Counted from the stretch's first letter, positions 44,304 through 55,852 are shown. The stretch: DNA of 64,000 nucleotides from Lithodes maja (GCA_037953745.1 JBAKBP010000764.1:145404-209403); one strand, 5' to 3'. The notes: a model not told the origin generated them from the sequence alone. Translations and numbers: made by a program.

Positions 44304-46575
44304 CCCTGCGGGAAAAATACACTAGCAAGCTTCGGACCACCGTCTTCGCCGACCCATTTCTCATAGGGTACGCGTCAGGGTACCTTGTTGCCACCTCTCC
44401 CGACTGTGCATCACTGTCCTCCTTCAACTCTTTCGTCTTTTTAAGCCCATCCTCTGCCTTTTCCACAACAGTTACTGGGTCTTCTTCAGACTCGATATTT
44501 GGTCCTAATACTGAGTCCCCGAGAAGGTCCGTTGATACTAAACTCTCAACCGCATCAACTTTCAACCCCTTCTCGGTACCCTTCCTCCACTGATCTAAAG
44601 ATTGTTGACCAGAATGTGACTCCCTGGATGCAGGATCTCCGGTGACAACACACGCCATAGGCTGCCTCGGACACTTCTCAACCCACTTCTGCTCCTCCCT
44701 ACTCACGTCGGCCGGCTTCTCGGCAACGACCAAGGGTGGAGCCTCAGAAGTAGGTCCTACAAAGTCGTTGCCGAGAAGGAGGTCGACGCCCCCAACAGGT
44801 AACTTCTCCACAATTCCTACATCCAGTTCCCGAGTCACACCATCAACTTCCACCTTCATTCTTACAAGCGGGTATGACCTTGTCGCATTAACTCCCTGAA
44901 CCACAACCACCCGCGCCGTATTGACAGCTTTACCAGTGAAATTTCTCAACAGTCTTTGCGATGCCCCAGTGTCACGCAAAATTCTCACCTCATGTCTTCT
45001 ACCCCCCCACTCCACACAACCGAGTCCCCTGTGGTCACTAAAGGCATCACGGACAGGGAATAAGCCTTCCGGATCCTTCTGCACTGGCAGTGTATTTACC
45101 TCGGAAGAAATGCCTCTAACAAACTCCGATGGCCTCTTGAACACTCCAATGCCGTGAGCAAAAGACACGGCTACCGGAGGAGGTCGACTAGGGCACTCAT
45201 TTGCCTTATGACCCTCCTGGTGGCACCTAAAACACATAAATTTCGGTTTCGGCTTATACTGTGATGTAAAAGGCCCCTGACTTTTCACATACGGTGTGGT
45301 GTAAGGTTTGGATTCAGTTTTAGTTTCATGGCTCTTCTGTTTAAATGTGTCATTGTTACGGGAAGGGGGAGGATAATGGTCCTTAGTACTTACATCGTAC
45401 TTCTGTGAGGACCCGCAACCCCGAATCAACGACAGCCGTCGATCAGCCATTTCTGCTGCTTCGACTAGAGTTCTTGGGTTTTTCTCCTTTAAGTTCAAAG
45501 TTAGATCACCGCCCGTGCTCTTAAAGAACTGCTCCAACATCATTAACTGCTTAATTTCATCAAATATTGTGACCTTCTCAGATCGGAGCCAGTTCCCCAT
45601 AGCATCGGACAAGTCCCGGGCGTGTTCCAAAAAGGTGCTATCTCGTCCCTTAGTTACACCCCGGAACTTCAAACGGTACGTTTCTGGTTGCAGTTCGTAA
45701 GCCCTCAGGACAGCCTCCTTGAGATCCTCATACACAATACATGACTCCAAAGGTAACGCATCGTAGGCTTTAAGACCCTTGCCTATTAATCTAGAGGATA
45801 CAAGTGCTGCCCATTTATTCTCTGGCCACTGGTGTTCCTGGCACTTCTTCTCAAAGCGTGTGAAAAATTCTGTTACACCACTCTCATCAAACACCGGAAC
45901 CAGTTTCAATAAGTGCGAGAGAGACTGCTCATGAACACGGTTACCAGCCCCAAGTCGCTGTCCCGTTGTCTCTACTAGCGACTTCTCTACGTCCATGTCG
46001 GCACAGTACCTAGTCGACTCAGCTTGGATTTTTGCTAGCTCTATTTGCTGCTGAAGCTCACCTGCCCTGATAGCATTTCTCTCTTCGATCTTAGCTAATT
46101 CAAGCTGAAGCAATAATTCTGGAGATAACCCTTGAGGAGGTGAAGGTGCTACAATGTTTGAAATTACCGGTGGTCCCCCCAGGGGCAACCCACCCTGCCA
46201 GTCACCACCCAACTGCGGAAGCATACCCGGGGTCGGCAAACTACTGGGATGGCTGGGAGTCGAGTGTAGGGGAAGCATGGCCGAAGGGCTCTGAGCACTC
46301 AACCCATCTCGCTCACCAGTCACCCTGCCCAGTACACACGTTATCAAGTTATCCTTGGTCATGCTGCTAGTAACCGCATGACCGATAGCTGTGGCCAGGC
46401 TTTGAAGACCGTACCGATCCATACCCTCCAACCGCTCGGCAGTAACAGGCCATTGCAAAAATATCCTAGCATCCTCCTCACAGTTCACCCGATTTACCCT
46501 TTCATCATGCTGCCGTTCCTCAGTTTCGACATTACGTACTGTGTCTCCATTCTCCTCTGACCCGGTATAAGACAT
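44304..46575 (-). CDS. Gypsy G1 gag and protease
   Basis: I start at ATG 46575 (MSYTGSEENGD), matching copy G2; five upstream codons are also open. The Gag part has charged and proline-rich N-terminal regions, a capsid-like segment (FFTRFEKKCQEHQWPENKW, then AYELQPETYRLKFRGVTKG), and a CCHC zinc knuckle CFRCHQEGHKANEC near 45230. The protease active site is RDTGAS (near 44965), with LLGNDFVGP downstream. It binds and packages the element RNA in the particle, and the protease cuts the polyprotein. The frame stays open as 801 codons. Near 44303 one base is missing relative to G2 (GGGGATTCAG against GGTGATTCAG), so the integrase continues in another frame. A segment of about 55 codons before the integrase that G2 has is missing here. 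Confidence 0.88.
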
Positions 46576-46792
46576 GATGCTCACAAACATTTCTCACCAC
46601 AATATTCAGAAAAGAAGTACCCCAAACTCTTATACCTCAATATACACACAAAAATTCTCGGAAATACTCAAGGGCTATACTATGTTGCGAAAAAAAAATT
46701 ATTCTTGCTGATCCCCGCAAAATATTCTCCAAAACAACAAATGTTCCCTGCTAAAAATGTAGGTTCACCAAATCCTAGGTAAGGTCGCCATT

Positions 46793-48583
46793 TGTTACGA
46801 CTGGGGTTCAAATATATCAGGGCTCTTATTCATTGGACTAGTAATGGCATAAATGCTACAACGGAAAGCGCTAGATCCAACCTCTGATGTATATTCCCAG
46901 TGAACAAAGAACACAAATACTCTACAGAGTTCTATATGCAATAATAGGCTATCAAACTCTCAATAAATGTGCGTCTACTCTAGGCTTAATGTTATGTGAA
47001 AACAGCCTATTACTACCTATAACCGAAGGTGCTTGGTCATGGTATGCAAAGTAAGGTGGTAAGAGAAGTTACAGCTTACGTTACTTTAATCAATAAATGT
47101 CAGGCACTCCTGCATGAAAGAAAGTGCACTAAAGTCCTTCAACACTAACAAGGAATCTTCTTTAAATGTTAGATGCTATAAAGATGCTCGTATCGGAAAT
47201 GGAACCCAAAAAGGCAGGCAGCGGAACAATGCTCGTGCAGGCTATGCACACAAAAAGGCAGAATATATAATGCCGTCGGAGCCAAGAATATTCTAAACAC
47301 TACAACAATAATAATAATCGCCACGACAATGCAGTATTCCTATCAACAAAAAGAGCCTAAGTCGTTTGTGTCTCAATACATCAAACTAGGCTGCGAAATG
47401 CTTGTGTAATCATAAACGGGTATACATAAAAAGAGTAATTGGTTTAATATACTTAATGTCTACTGTGACTGATAAAGTCTAGCTAGAGTCAATGATACGA
47501 GATACTGGTGCGCATGGCATGCCGCATAGCCTAGTGCAAATCTCAAGTCTGTGCGTCAAATATTACGTTATATGGAAGGGTAGCTCTCTTGAGAAACCTT
47601 AATACCGAAGTATTAAGCGTTCTCCTGGCGTACCTCAAAGACAAACAACGAGCTTAGAACAGTGCAGAATGGTATAGGCAAAAAGCCCTCATTCGTGCAT
47701 GCTCTACTTTCAATGGCACACAGACTAGAATTTACTCAATCAACTCCAGTTCTCAGGTATGTCGTGCCGCTTTTAACTAAAGCCAGCACTCATAGGAAAC
47801 AATACCTTATAATATCAGACTCCTAGTCTAGCATTATCTAATCCAGCAGAACACTAATAATTATAGGAAGCGGCAATATGAAAGCCAACCAATGCTTCGT
47901 GATCCACTTATCTTAACAACTAACATACATGGGTTATATCAGACCTTAACGCACAATACAACTGGCCAGCATGAAGCTGATTTTGCAGAGTTAACCAGAG
48001 GGGGTATAATATTAATAAAAAGGTGGTGAAAGATATGAAAAAGAGAGAGGTAGGCAGAGGAAAAGATTCTCAGGTGCGGAGCGGGGGACAGGTAGCAAGG
48101 GAAAAAGATGGATGCGTTCTAGAAACCAGATCTGAGGGAGAGAGTGGCGAGGAACTGTATATATACTCGCACTAGCTCGAGGCGCGTGGGAAAAAAGCGG
48201 TTACAAGTCCTCTAGCCACTAGCAAGGGAGCTAGCAGCATGGTAAGGACCTCTCTCCACCAACCCCCACGAGGCAGCCAGCCGTGACGTCATCGAGCGGG
48301 ACGAAAACACTGCGCGCTCCCTCTCACTCTGTTCTACTCTCTCTCTCTCTCCCAGATCCCATCATTACTAGTTAATGATAAAACATATACTTTACAATTA
48401 AATATATAAAGCCTTGACATTGGTGAAAACAAAGAGCCTTTCTGGACTGCCCATGACACAAGCTTTCATATGAAATAAAGCACACTCTAATACATAAACT
48501 GTAGCCCCATCCACTGCCCTGGCGATCCTAGCGAGTCACTGTAGGACAAGCCATGCGGTTCTAACGGAGTGGTTAACGTCACA
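46793..48583 (-). repeat. Gypsy G1 5' LTR
   Basis: 1791 bp, reversed; about 99% identical to the 3' LTR, with the same TGACGTCA site and TATA box. It is followed on the minus strand by the untranslated leader and gag. Confidence 0.93.
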
Positions 48584-48727
48584 CTTACTTGTCAGTTGTG
48601 GTGTTGTGGGCTAGGCCTTACTTGTCAGTTGTGGTGTTGTGGGCTAGGCCTTACTTGTCAGTTGTGGTGTTGTGGGCTAGGCCTTACTTGTCAGTTGTGG
48701 TGTTGTGGGCTAGGCCTTACTTGTCAG
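48584..48727. repeat. 33-bp minisatellite, right part (about 4 copies)
   Basis: Continuation of the array at 39860-40810. It begins with the CTTA target duplication and ends in a partial unit at GTCAGTC. Confidence 0.95.
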
Positions 48728-49654
48728 TCTTAGTTTGGGTTTGATTTCAAGAGAGGATTATTGTACATATTTAGTATCTTTTTAACCTGGCGAATTTGCA
48801 TTTGTTTCCTATGTGGTAGAAACTGTACTTAAAGCTGATTGGCTGATGGACCTGTGTACTATATCTTTTGTGTTTGTTTCTGCAACTAAAAGATGTTATT
48901 CATACACAGTATCTTCAGCCAGTCACCTCAATTTTAGTCATCTAGCTAAAATGTAACCAAGTGGAAATTCACCGGGTTACAAACAATGGAGTTGTGGCAG
49001 TTAATTTGAGACCCGCACAAGGTTCTTCTCGGTCATCATAATCTGCAGGAGGTTTGGGCGAATATTACTTGGATAGGTCGGGAAAGGTAGAATTACTGCT
49101 TGTGAGTCTACTATGTGAAGGAAGAAGACAATGGGGCAGGCGAACCATTCTTTTGTGAATTTCCCACACAACCATTGCATTGTTGAAACGATAATGCAAG
49201 ATATTTCCTGTTATAAGAAAAATGAAGAAATTAAATGCAATTTAACACTGAGTATATATTTACTTAAGAATGTTAATCAGATGAGATTTCGCAGTCTGTC
49301 ATTTTAGTTTTTTTTTGTTCCTATTTTAATCCTTTTCATAATCCATTCCGCAATAAAAAAATTAACCGAGTTTAAAACGAATAAGGCCACAGTTAGCGGA
49401 TTATAGGTTTAGCATATTCTCTAAGCATACTACTTTAATGTTAAAAGTAAGGCATTCTAATAAAGGGATTGTGGAACTTAAGTAAATGAATGTATTTTTG
49501 TTTACTAATCTTAGACTATGCCTATGCTTTGAGTAAAATGGTATGAGTGTCATTATAATTAATTCTAATCAATATAGGATAATGTACAGCAAGGTAGGTA
49601 CAGTAATGTTTTAACACAGTACAAGGAGACATATTTGATTTGATTTATATTTGT
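48728..49654. other. AT-rich non-coding stretch
   Basis: I see no gene, RNA or repeat structure in it. Confidence 0.55.
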
Positions 49655-49900
49655 TTACTGGACCCCTTCTCCTTCATGTCTAGCCCCATTACTTTTTAGA
49701 TATTAAAACGTTCGCCCCATTAGTTTGGCGATTGTAAGACCTTTCGCCCTATTTCCTTGTCAATTTTAATACCTTTTGTGCCAATGAGGTGTCGGCTTTT
49801 TCTGGCGAGCGTTAGCGAGCCTGGAGGAACCGGCCTTTGGCCAGGACATAGTTCTGCCAAAATTCTACGAATGTATCTCAAACGGATGGGGGGAGGGGTT
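49655..49900 (+). repeat. Modular dispersed repeat, copy 5
   Basis: TAGCCCCATTACTTTTTAGA, then CGCCCCATTAGTTTGGCGAT with AAGACCTTTCGCCC, then AATGAGGTGTCGGC and CTGGCGAGCGTTAGCGAGCC. The tail is diverged. An 81-codon minus frame across it is not a gene. Bases 49901-50094 have nothing recognised. Confidence 0.75.
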
Positions 49901-50094
49901 AAGCTTGATATAAGTCTAGGGAGCAAACTAAAAATAAATCCCTTAATTTCCCAAACTGTTGACAATGAACGGAAAGGTTAGGCCACCACCACACCAAGCT
50001 ATCTTGGATTATTGTTGCTAGGTTTGTGACTCACACGATACATACCATAATCGTATAGCTAATCTAGAACCCTATGGGTAGGTTTTGGTATTTG

Positions 50095-51330
50095 ATAGTC
50101 CCTCTTCTCCCAAATGTTTAGCCCCATTAGATTTAATACTTATTGCCGCATTTATTTGCCTTTATTAAGACCTTTCGGAGTAGACAGCTGGTTGCTGACA
50201 GCAGTGAAGAGCATGTATGAGAGTGCAAAGGTGTCAGTTTGTGTGGAGAAGGAGCAGAGTGAGTTCTTTGATCTGAATGTTGGGTTGAAGCAAGGACGTG
50301 TGATGTCCCCATGGTTGTTCAATATATATATGGATGGAGTCATGAAAGAAATACAAGGAAGAGCAGTGGATGTTGGTGTACCTCTGATAAGGGTGATAAT
50401 GTTGGTGTACCTCTGTTTGCTGATGATACAGTTCTGATGAGTGATAGTGAATGGTTGTTGCAGGGGCTGGTAATTATGTTTGGAACAGTGTGTGAAAAAC
50501 GGAATCTGAGGGTAAAAGCGGGGAAGAGCAAGGTTATAGTGTTTGAAAGGGGTGTAGCCACAAAGTGTGAGGTGAAGTTGAACGGTCAGGCTATGGAGAA
50601 TGTCAGCTCATGCAAGTATCTAGGCAGTGTGGTGAGTAAATATGGGGTATGGATGAAGAAGTGTGAGAGAGGGTGCAACAGGGGAAGATGGTTGTAGGAA
50701 TGCAGAAAGCAATAACAAGAAATAGGGTGGTTAGCATGGAAGTAAAGAAGTCCTTGCATGACAGTGTGGTAATCCCGACATTGACTTACGGGAGCGAAGC
50801 ATGGACGTTGGTGAAGAGACTCAAACCAAGAGTGAGAGGGGTGGAAATGAGTTACCTGAGAAGTGCGTGCGGAGTTACATGGAGGGAGAGACAGACGAAT
50901 GAGGAAGTACGAGAGAGGTGTGGTGTGGAGGTAGATGTGCTGGAAAGTGGGAAAAGGAACACCTTGAGATGGTTCGGCCATGTGGAACATATGGGAAGCG
51001 AGATAATGACAAAGAGGGTGTACGAGAGTGAGGTGGGAGGACAGAGAGGGAGAGGTAAACCGAATGAGAGGTGGAAGGATGGAGTGAAGAATTATATGAG
51101 TGAAGTCGGTGTTGGTTGGGAGGGACGTCGACTGACTGGGGACAGATGTGCATGGGGCCATTTCGTTCGTGGCCACCACTTCGGGGATCATAATTACATC
51201 AAATTTCATTAGTATTAGATAGATAGAAGACCTTTCGTGCCATTTAGGTGTCGACATTTTCCTGCCTAGCAAAAGCAAGCCTGTAATTTAGGACATTTTT
51301 CTACCAAATTTGTCTACAACTTTATCTCGT
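50095..51330 (+). repeat. Modular dispersed repeat, copy 6, split by a non-LTR insertion
   Basis: The left part (50095-50177) carries TTAGCCCCATTAGATTT and TTATTAAGACCTTTCG. The right part (51227-51330) starts AAGACCTTTCGTGCCATTTA and goes on GGTGTCGACATTTTCCTGCC and GGACATTTTTCTACC. The 11 bases AAGACCTTTCG are present on both sides of the insertion. Confidence 0.8.
50178..51226 (+). pseudogene. APE-type non-LTR retrotransposon, 5'-truncated insertion
   Basis: It encodes the RT from motif B on: VGLKQGRVMSPWLFNIYMDG, VPLFADDTVLMSDS (active site FADD kept), KVIVFERGVA, KYLGSVVSKYG and IPTLTYGSEAWTLV, SYLRSACGVTWR, LRWFGHVEHMGSE. It ends at a stop 51210-51212, beyond RGHHFGDHNYIKFH. Frameshifts lie near 50400 and 50660. 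A duplicated stretch GGTGATAATGTTGGTGTACC-type near 50390 caused the first shift. AAGACCTTTCG at 50167-50177 and 51227-51237 is the target-site duplication. The tail is AGATAGATAG. Same family as 55853-57957. Confidence 0.9.
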
Positions 51331-51390
51331 GGGGTGGTCGTTGGGTCCGATTTTGTTTTTAAAGCTTTAGAGAGGTCTAGGGAGCAAAGA

Positions 51391-51408
51391 ACCCCCCCCC
51401 CCCCCCCC
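51391..51408. repeat. Poly(C) run
   Basis: About 18 C in a row. It may vary in length or be unreliable in assembly. Confidence 0.8.
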
Positions 51409-51513
51409 CACCCACCCCTTCACCTTTTCAGTACCGGTGCCGTAATATTTAATGTATTCAGGATACTATTAGATTATTTTATTCAGTTTATAACAGGTCT
51501 CCAACAATTTCAT

Positions 51514-52800
51514 TTAATCCTTTTTACTACCACAGATACTTCTTAAGCTTTTTTTTTTTTTTTTTCTTTTTTTTTAAAGAGACAATGAATGGAGGAAGGA
51601 AATACACAGATAAAACAAAAAGGTCCATGTGCCTAAAGGCATCCTCCATTCATAAAATGTTTGTAACAACTGGATTTAAACATTTGCAGATTGTAAGTTT
51701 GTGGAAAGCAATTCGAGGGAAGTGAATTCCAAAGAGTAGTAGCTCTGGGGATAAATGAATTCTGATAAGCAGAAGTTCTGCATTGTGGAGGAGAAAGTGT
51801 AAATTCATGGGCGCTCTCAGCTGCCCTAGTTCTACGCGGAAAGATGTGGAGAGGCGGCACAATTGAAACAAGTTCCTCGGAACAATTGCTGTGAAAATAT
51901 CTGTAGAATAATGCAAGGGATGCAACGTTTCTTCGTATGGATAATGTAGGAAGGTCCTGTGTGATTGCAGGGTTATTGATTAATCTAATAGCTTTATTTT
52001 GAATTTTGTCCAACTGCCTCAATGCAACCACTCCACTTCCACCCCACAGAGGTGAACAGTAATCCATCTGAGAACGCACATGACTTTTATATATCACGGC
52101 CAACTGCTCGCCAGTGAAGAATTCTCGAACTCTGTACAGGAGTCCCAGTTTTTTAGAGGCATTCTTAGCAATGCTTCTAACATAATGTGTCCAGCTCAAG
52201 TTAGTAGTTAATGTTACACCGAGAATGTCAATACTAGGGGAAGTGGGAATATTTACATCATTAAAAAATATATGGGAGTCAGTGAGATTCTGTCGGTTAG
52301 AAAATTGAATGTATTTGGTTTTCTGTGCATTAAAGGAAACTAGATTATTTTGTCCCCATCCATTAATTCTAGAAAGGTCCTGGTTCAGAGAAATTGCAGT
52401 GTTTATTTTTGAATTTATAAGATCGGGTTGGGTGAAAGAATTGGTAAATGTGAAGGAACTGTGGAGTGTTGAGTCATCTGCGTAGGAATGTATTGGATTA
52501 TGTGTGGTAGATATGAGATCATTGATATGAATGAGGAACAGAATTGGGGCCAAAACTGATCCCTGGGGAACACCAGCATTTATTGAGTGAAATTGAGAAT
52601 AAAGGCCATCTACCATTACACATATTTTTCTGTTATGAAGATAAGAAGAAATTAGTGGAACTAATGATGCAAGGCCGTAGTGTGACATCTTCGACAATAA
52701 GGATTGATGCCAGACTCTATCAAATGCCTTTGATAAACAAAATCGTCTAAATATAGCTAGAGAAAAGAGTTCAAAAGGTCACCGGTACAGAAGGGGTTAA
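51514..52800 (-). mobile_element. TTAA MITE split by a Jockey-like insertion
   Basis: 51514-51550 (TTAATCCTTTTTACTACCAC ... CTTAAGC) and about 52735-52800 (AAATCGTCTAAATATAGC ... CCGGTACAGAAGGGGTTAA) are the two halves of the MITE seen whole at 14791-14892. The J2 retrotransposon occupies the space between them. Both TTAA ends are kept. Confidence 0.8.
51552..52731 (-). pseudogene. Jockey-like retrotransposon J2, 5'-truncated copy
   Basis: Minus strand. It begins within RT motif A (KAFDRVWHQSLLSKM), then NAGVPQGSVLAPILFLIHIN, SYADDSTLHSS, FNAQKTKYIQFSN and the C-terminal part to a stop at 51633, followed by a 3' UTR and a T-run (A-tail on minus, about 51550-51580). About 340 shared residues differ from the copy at 33875-36406 at roughly eight places by my reading, so both derive from a recently active source. 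No frameshift is seen in the remaining frame. It inserted into a TTAA MITE. Confidence 0.9.
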
Positions 52801-52974
52801 GCTAACGCCCCAGGAGTTGGTTATTACAGCTTACTAATTTCTATAGCTAACCCAAACTCTTAAGTATCATGCGTTAGATCGTTTATACATTTCCTAACAT
52901 GCTAGCCACCTTAGAACTGTATTGTATAAAGTATATACGTACTACAAATCACTCATCTTAACCCGAGGGAGGTT
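52801..52974. other. Short non-coding stretch
   Basis: Nothing recognised. Confidence 0.4.
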
Positions 52975-53170
52975 TGTTTGCATCTCCCCTGTTTCGCTCC
53001 ATTAGTTTGAAGATTCAAATATGTTTCACACCATTAGTTTGGCAATAATAAGACACTTCATCCCATTCAGGTGTCGATTTATTTTCGAACCTGCAACTTG
53101 GAAGGAATCGGGCTTCGGCTGGGACATTTTCCTATAGAGAAATGTACAAATTTAGCATAAAGGGGGCCTG
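52975..53170 (+). repeat. Modular dispersed repeat, copy 7
   Basis: CCCTGTTTCGCTCCATTAGT, ACACCATTAGTTTGGCAATA, CCCATTCAGGTGTCGATTTA, then GGGACATTTTCCTATAGAG, AATGTACAAATTTAGC and AAAGGGGGCCTGGG. The GGCGAGCG block is lost. Confidence 0.75.
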
Positions 53171-53211
53171 GGTTAGCATTTATTAGTTTTAAGGAAGTCT
53201 GGAAAGGCATG

Positions 53212-55170
53212 TTTCGTCTCTGTCTATCCTCTAACGTCTTCCCTTCATGCTGGAAGTTTGCTCTCATTCAACCTGTCCCAAAGAAGGGTGACCGCTCTCA
53301 ACCCTCCAACTATCGTCCAATTGCTCTCATCTCTTGTATTTCTAAAGTTTTTGAAACTATTCTTGCTTCCAAATGTCTTAATCATTTCTCTTCTCATAAT
53401 CTGCTCTTAGATCGCCAGTATGGCTTCCTTAACCCCTAAGTGTCGGCGCGCAACATAAGTCGAGTATAATAAATCTGGACTATCTGGCGGCGCTCGACAT
53501 AGGTCGTGTGGCAATTTCAGCATGTAATGTTGCTGGGAGAGAAAGCCAAGTGGTGGCAGGAGAGTAGCGAGCGTATGACTGCTCCAGACCACCGCGGCGA
53601 ATCTACTGACACGAATCCCACCTCCTCTCCCACTCGCTACATACGGAATTGTATGGGGAAAGTGCCGAATTACATGCTTTTTGCACTCGCGTTGCGCGGT
53701 TGTTGCAAGAAAACTAGCCATCATAAAAGGATCGTTATGGTGTCATTGGAAAGCTCTGTTTATGCCCTTTCAGGGATAGATACTTGTTTTACGCTCTGGG
53801 TCTTATTTAGGCATGAAAATGATCACGTAAACAGCCCTATTTTGGCTAAAAACACCCCGCTGGGCGGTACATATAAATAAACCGCTAGCCCGCTAATCTA
53901 GCGTTAAGGGTCGCTCTACTGGTGATCTTCTTTCATATCTTACTAACTCTTGGTCATCCTCCTTTCGGGACTTCGGTGAGACTTTTTCTATTGCACTAGA
54001 CATATCGAAAGCCTTCGATAGAGTCTGGCACAAATCTTTAATTTCTAAACTACCCTCCTTCAGTTTCTATCCCTCCATCTGTGCCTTTGTCTCTAATTTC
54101 CTTTCCGGCCGTTCCATAGCTGCGGTTGTGGACGGCCATCGCTCACTTTCTTACCCTATAAACTCTGGTGTTCCTCAGGGCTCTGTCCTATCTCCTATTC
54201 TCTTTCTAATTTTTATAAATGATCTTCTCAACTGTACCTCAATTCCCATCCATTCATACCCAGACGACTCAACTTTACACTACTCCATTAGTTTTTCAGA
54301 ACGCCCAAGCCAGCAATTCCTCAATGACAAACGGAATGAAGCCATAGAACACTTAAATTCTGATCTAACTAAGTGGGGCAAAGAAAACCTTGTTATCTTT
54401 AATGCTTCCAAAACCCAATTTCTCCATCTATCTACCCGTCAGGAACTCCCAGCGGACTATCCCTTATTCTTCAACAATACAAAAATCAATCCTTCATCTT
54501 CTCTCAATATTCTTGGTGTCTCTTTTACTTCTGCTCTCAGTTGGAAGGACCATATTACCAGTCTTGCTAAGGCAGCCTCCCAGAAGCTGGGTGTGCTCAT
54601 CCGCCTTAGGGGGTTCTTTACCCCTGCACAGCTTCTTGCTCTGTACAGGGGCATAGTGCGTCCTTGTATTGAGTATTGTTCACATGTGTGGGGAGGTTCC
54701 TCTCACACCTCTCTCCTAGACAAAGTTGAAAGGAAGGCCTTTCGTATCATTAACTCCCATCCACTCACCAATTCTCTGCAATCTCTCTCTCTCCGCCGCA
54801 ATGTTGCATCTCTCTCGCTATTCTATCGCTACTATAATAATCAGTGTTCCTCAGAGTTTTCCCAGTGTATACCACCTCCTTTACGTAGTGCACGTGGTAC
54901 CCATCTTGCAACACAATCCCACCCCTACTCTGTGCAACTCTCCAACCCAAGAGTGAAACGTTACTCTCAAACTTTCTTCTATTCAACAGCTGAGCTCTGG
55001 AACTCTCTCCCAGAATCAGTCTTTCCGTCTTCCTATGACTTAAATTGCTTCAAAATCCGTGTATCCAGGCATTTTGGCTCGAACGTCCCTTGATTTTGGC
55101 CATGTCACTCTTTCAACTATGGGGGAGGCACTCGCTATAGGCAGTTCTGCCTTTTGCCTCCCTCACTCAC
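53212..55170 (+). pseudogene. Jockey-like element J1, interrupted by a TTAA MITE
   Basis: The RT runs from RLCLSSNVFPSCWKFALIQP through SNYRPIALISCISKVFE and DRQYGFL at 53428. After the MITE (53429-53907) it resumes KGRSTGDLLSYLTNSW, ALDISKAFDRVWHK, NSGVPQGSVLSPILFLIFIN, then SYPDDSTLHYS at about 54257. It finishes with CSHVWGGSSHTSLLDK and WNSLPESVFPSSYDLN, stop 55091-55093. Removing the MITE keeps one open frame, so the retrotransposon was largely intact when the MITE arrived. The active-site motif is YPDD where sister copies have YADD; both Asp remain. It lacks the 5' half. The 3' UTR ends near 55170. Confidence 0.9.
53429..53907. mobile_element. TTAA-flanked MITE (piggyBac-type), copy 2
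   Basis: It sits between TTAA at 53429-53432 and 53904-53907, inside a codon run (CTTAA/GGG) of the J1 RT, which shows a precise TTAA duplication. Ends: TTAACCCCTAAGTGTCGG and, on the minus strand, TTAACGCTAGATTAGCGGG. It aligns with 12146-12634 along its whole length. The open frame at 53506-53880 is not conserved between the copies. Confidence 0.9.
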
Positions 55171-55652
55171 ATAGAAAACAAAAATGTATATACTTATTAT
55201 GAATCAGTAAGTTTACATTATCTGTTCATGAAGGTAATCTACAACCTTTGCCTACCATGATTTAGATGTATTATGCCTTACCTGATCTTATAACTAAACT
55301 ACAACTTTACCTACCTGGAGTTAGGTATATTATAGCTCACCTCATCTTATAGATAAACTACATCTATACCTACTATATATTATGTTTATTTAACCTACAC
55401 AATCTTCTATCTAACCTACAACATTATCTGCTATGAATTACAGGTATTATATCCGATTTGATATTATAGCCAAGCAACAACCTTACTTACGATGAGCTAT
55501 ACTGTATATCATACCTTACCTGATCTTATAGCTATCCTACAGCTACATCCTCCAGGAGTTAGAATGATCATACCTCACCTCATCTTATACCCAACCAGCA
55601 TCTATAACTACTATGAATTTGAGCAATTTTAGCCGATAAATTTATCTAATAC
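55171..55652. repeat. Loose tandem repeat of about 60-70 bp
   Basis: Diverged units share the pattern TACCTNANNTNATCTTATAG, AACTACAACNTTACCTAC and ATGA-TTAGGTATATTATA. At least five such units precede the gap. No gene. Confidence 0.55.
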
Positions 55653-55852
55653 NNNNNNNNNNNNNNNNNNNNNNNNNNNNNNNNNNNNNNNNNNNNNNNN
55701 NNNNNNNNNNNNNNNNNNNNNNNNNNNNNNNNNNNNNNNNNNNNNNNNNNNNNNNNNNNNNNNNNNNNNNNNNNNNNNNNNNNNNNNNNNNNNNNNNNNN
55801 NNNNNNNNNNNNNNNNNNNNNNNNNNNNNNNNNNNNNNNNNNNNNNNNNNNN
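55653..55852. other. Assembly gap of 200 N
   Basis: Exactly 200 Ns, so a placeholder length is likely. The sequence on the right begins inside a retrotransposon endonuclease. Confidence 0.98.

Larger units (their letters stand above)
40811..48583 (-). mobile_element. Complete Gypsy LTR retrotransposon insertion (copy G1), internally deleted
   Basis: LTRs at 40811-42596 and 46793-48583 flank an internal region with gag, protease, part of integrase and RNase H on the minus strand. LTRs start TGTGAC and end TAACA. CTTA is duplicated at 40807-40810 and 48584-48587, in the middle of a minisatellite unit, so the insertion is whole. After the 5' LTR the minus strand has AATGGCGACCTTACC, a primer-binding-site candidate (tRNA not assigned). 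Before the 3' LTR is a purine tract, TCTTGGGGGGGG (42597-42608). The two LTRs differ at about 13 positions plus a 5-base indel by my reading, about 99% identity, so it is young. It lacks RT and cannot be autonomous. Confidence 0.93.

Noticed and set aside
50586..51278. A 230-codon minus-strand frame
   Set aside because: It is the complement of the non-LTR RT coding sequence, whose plus-strand frames show conserved motifs.
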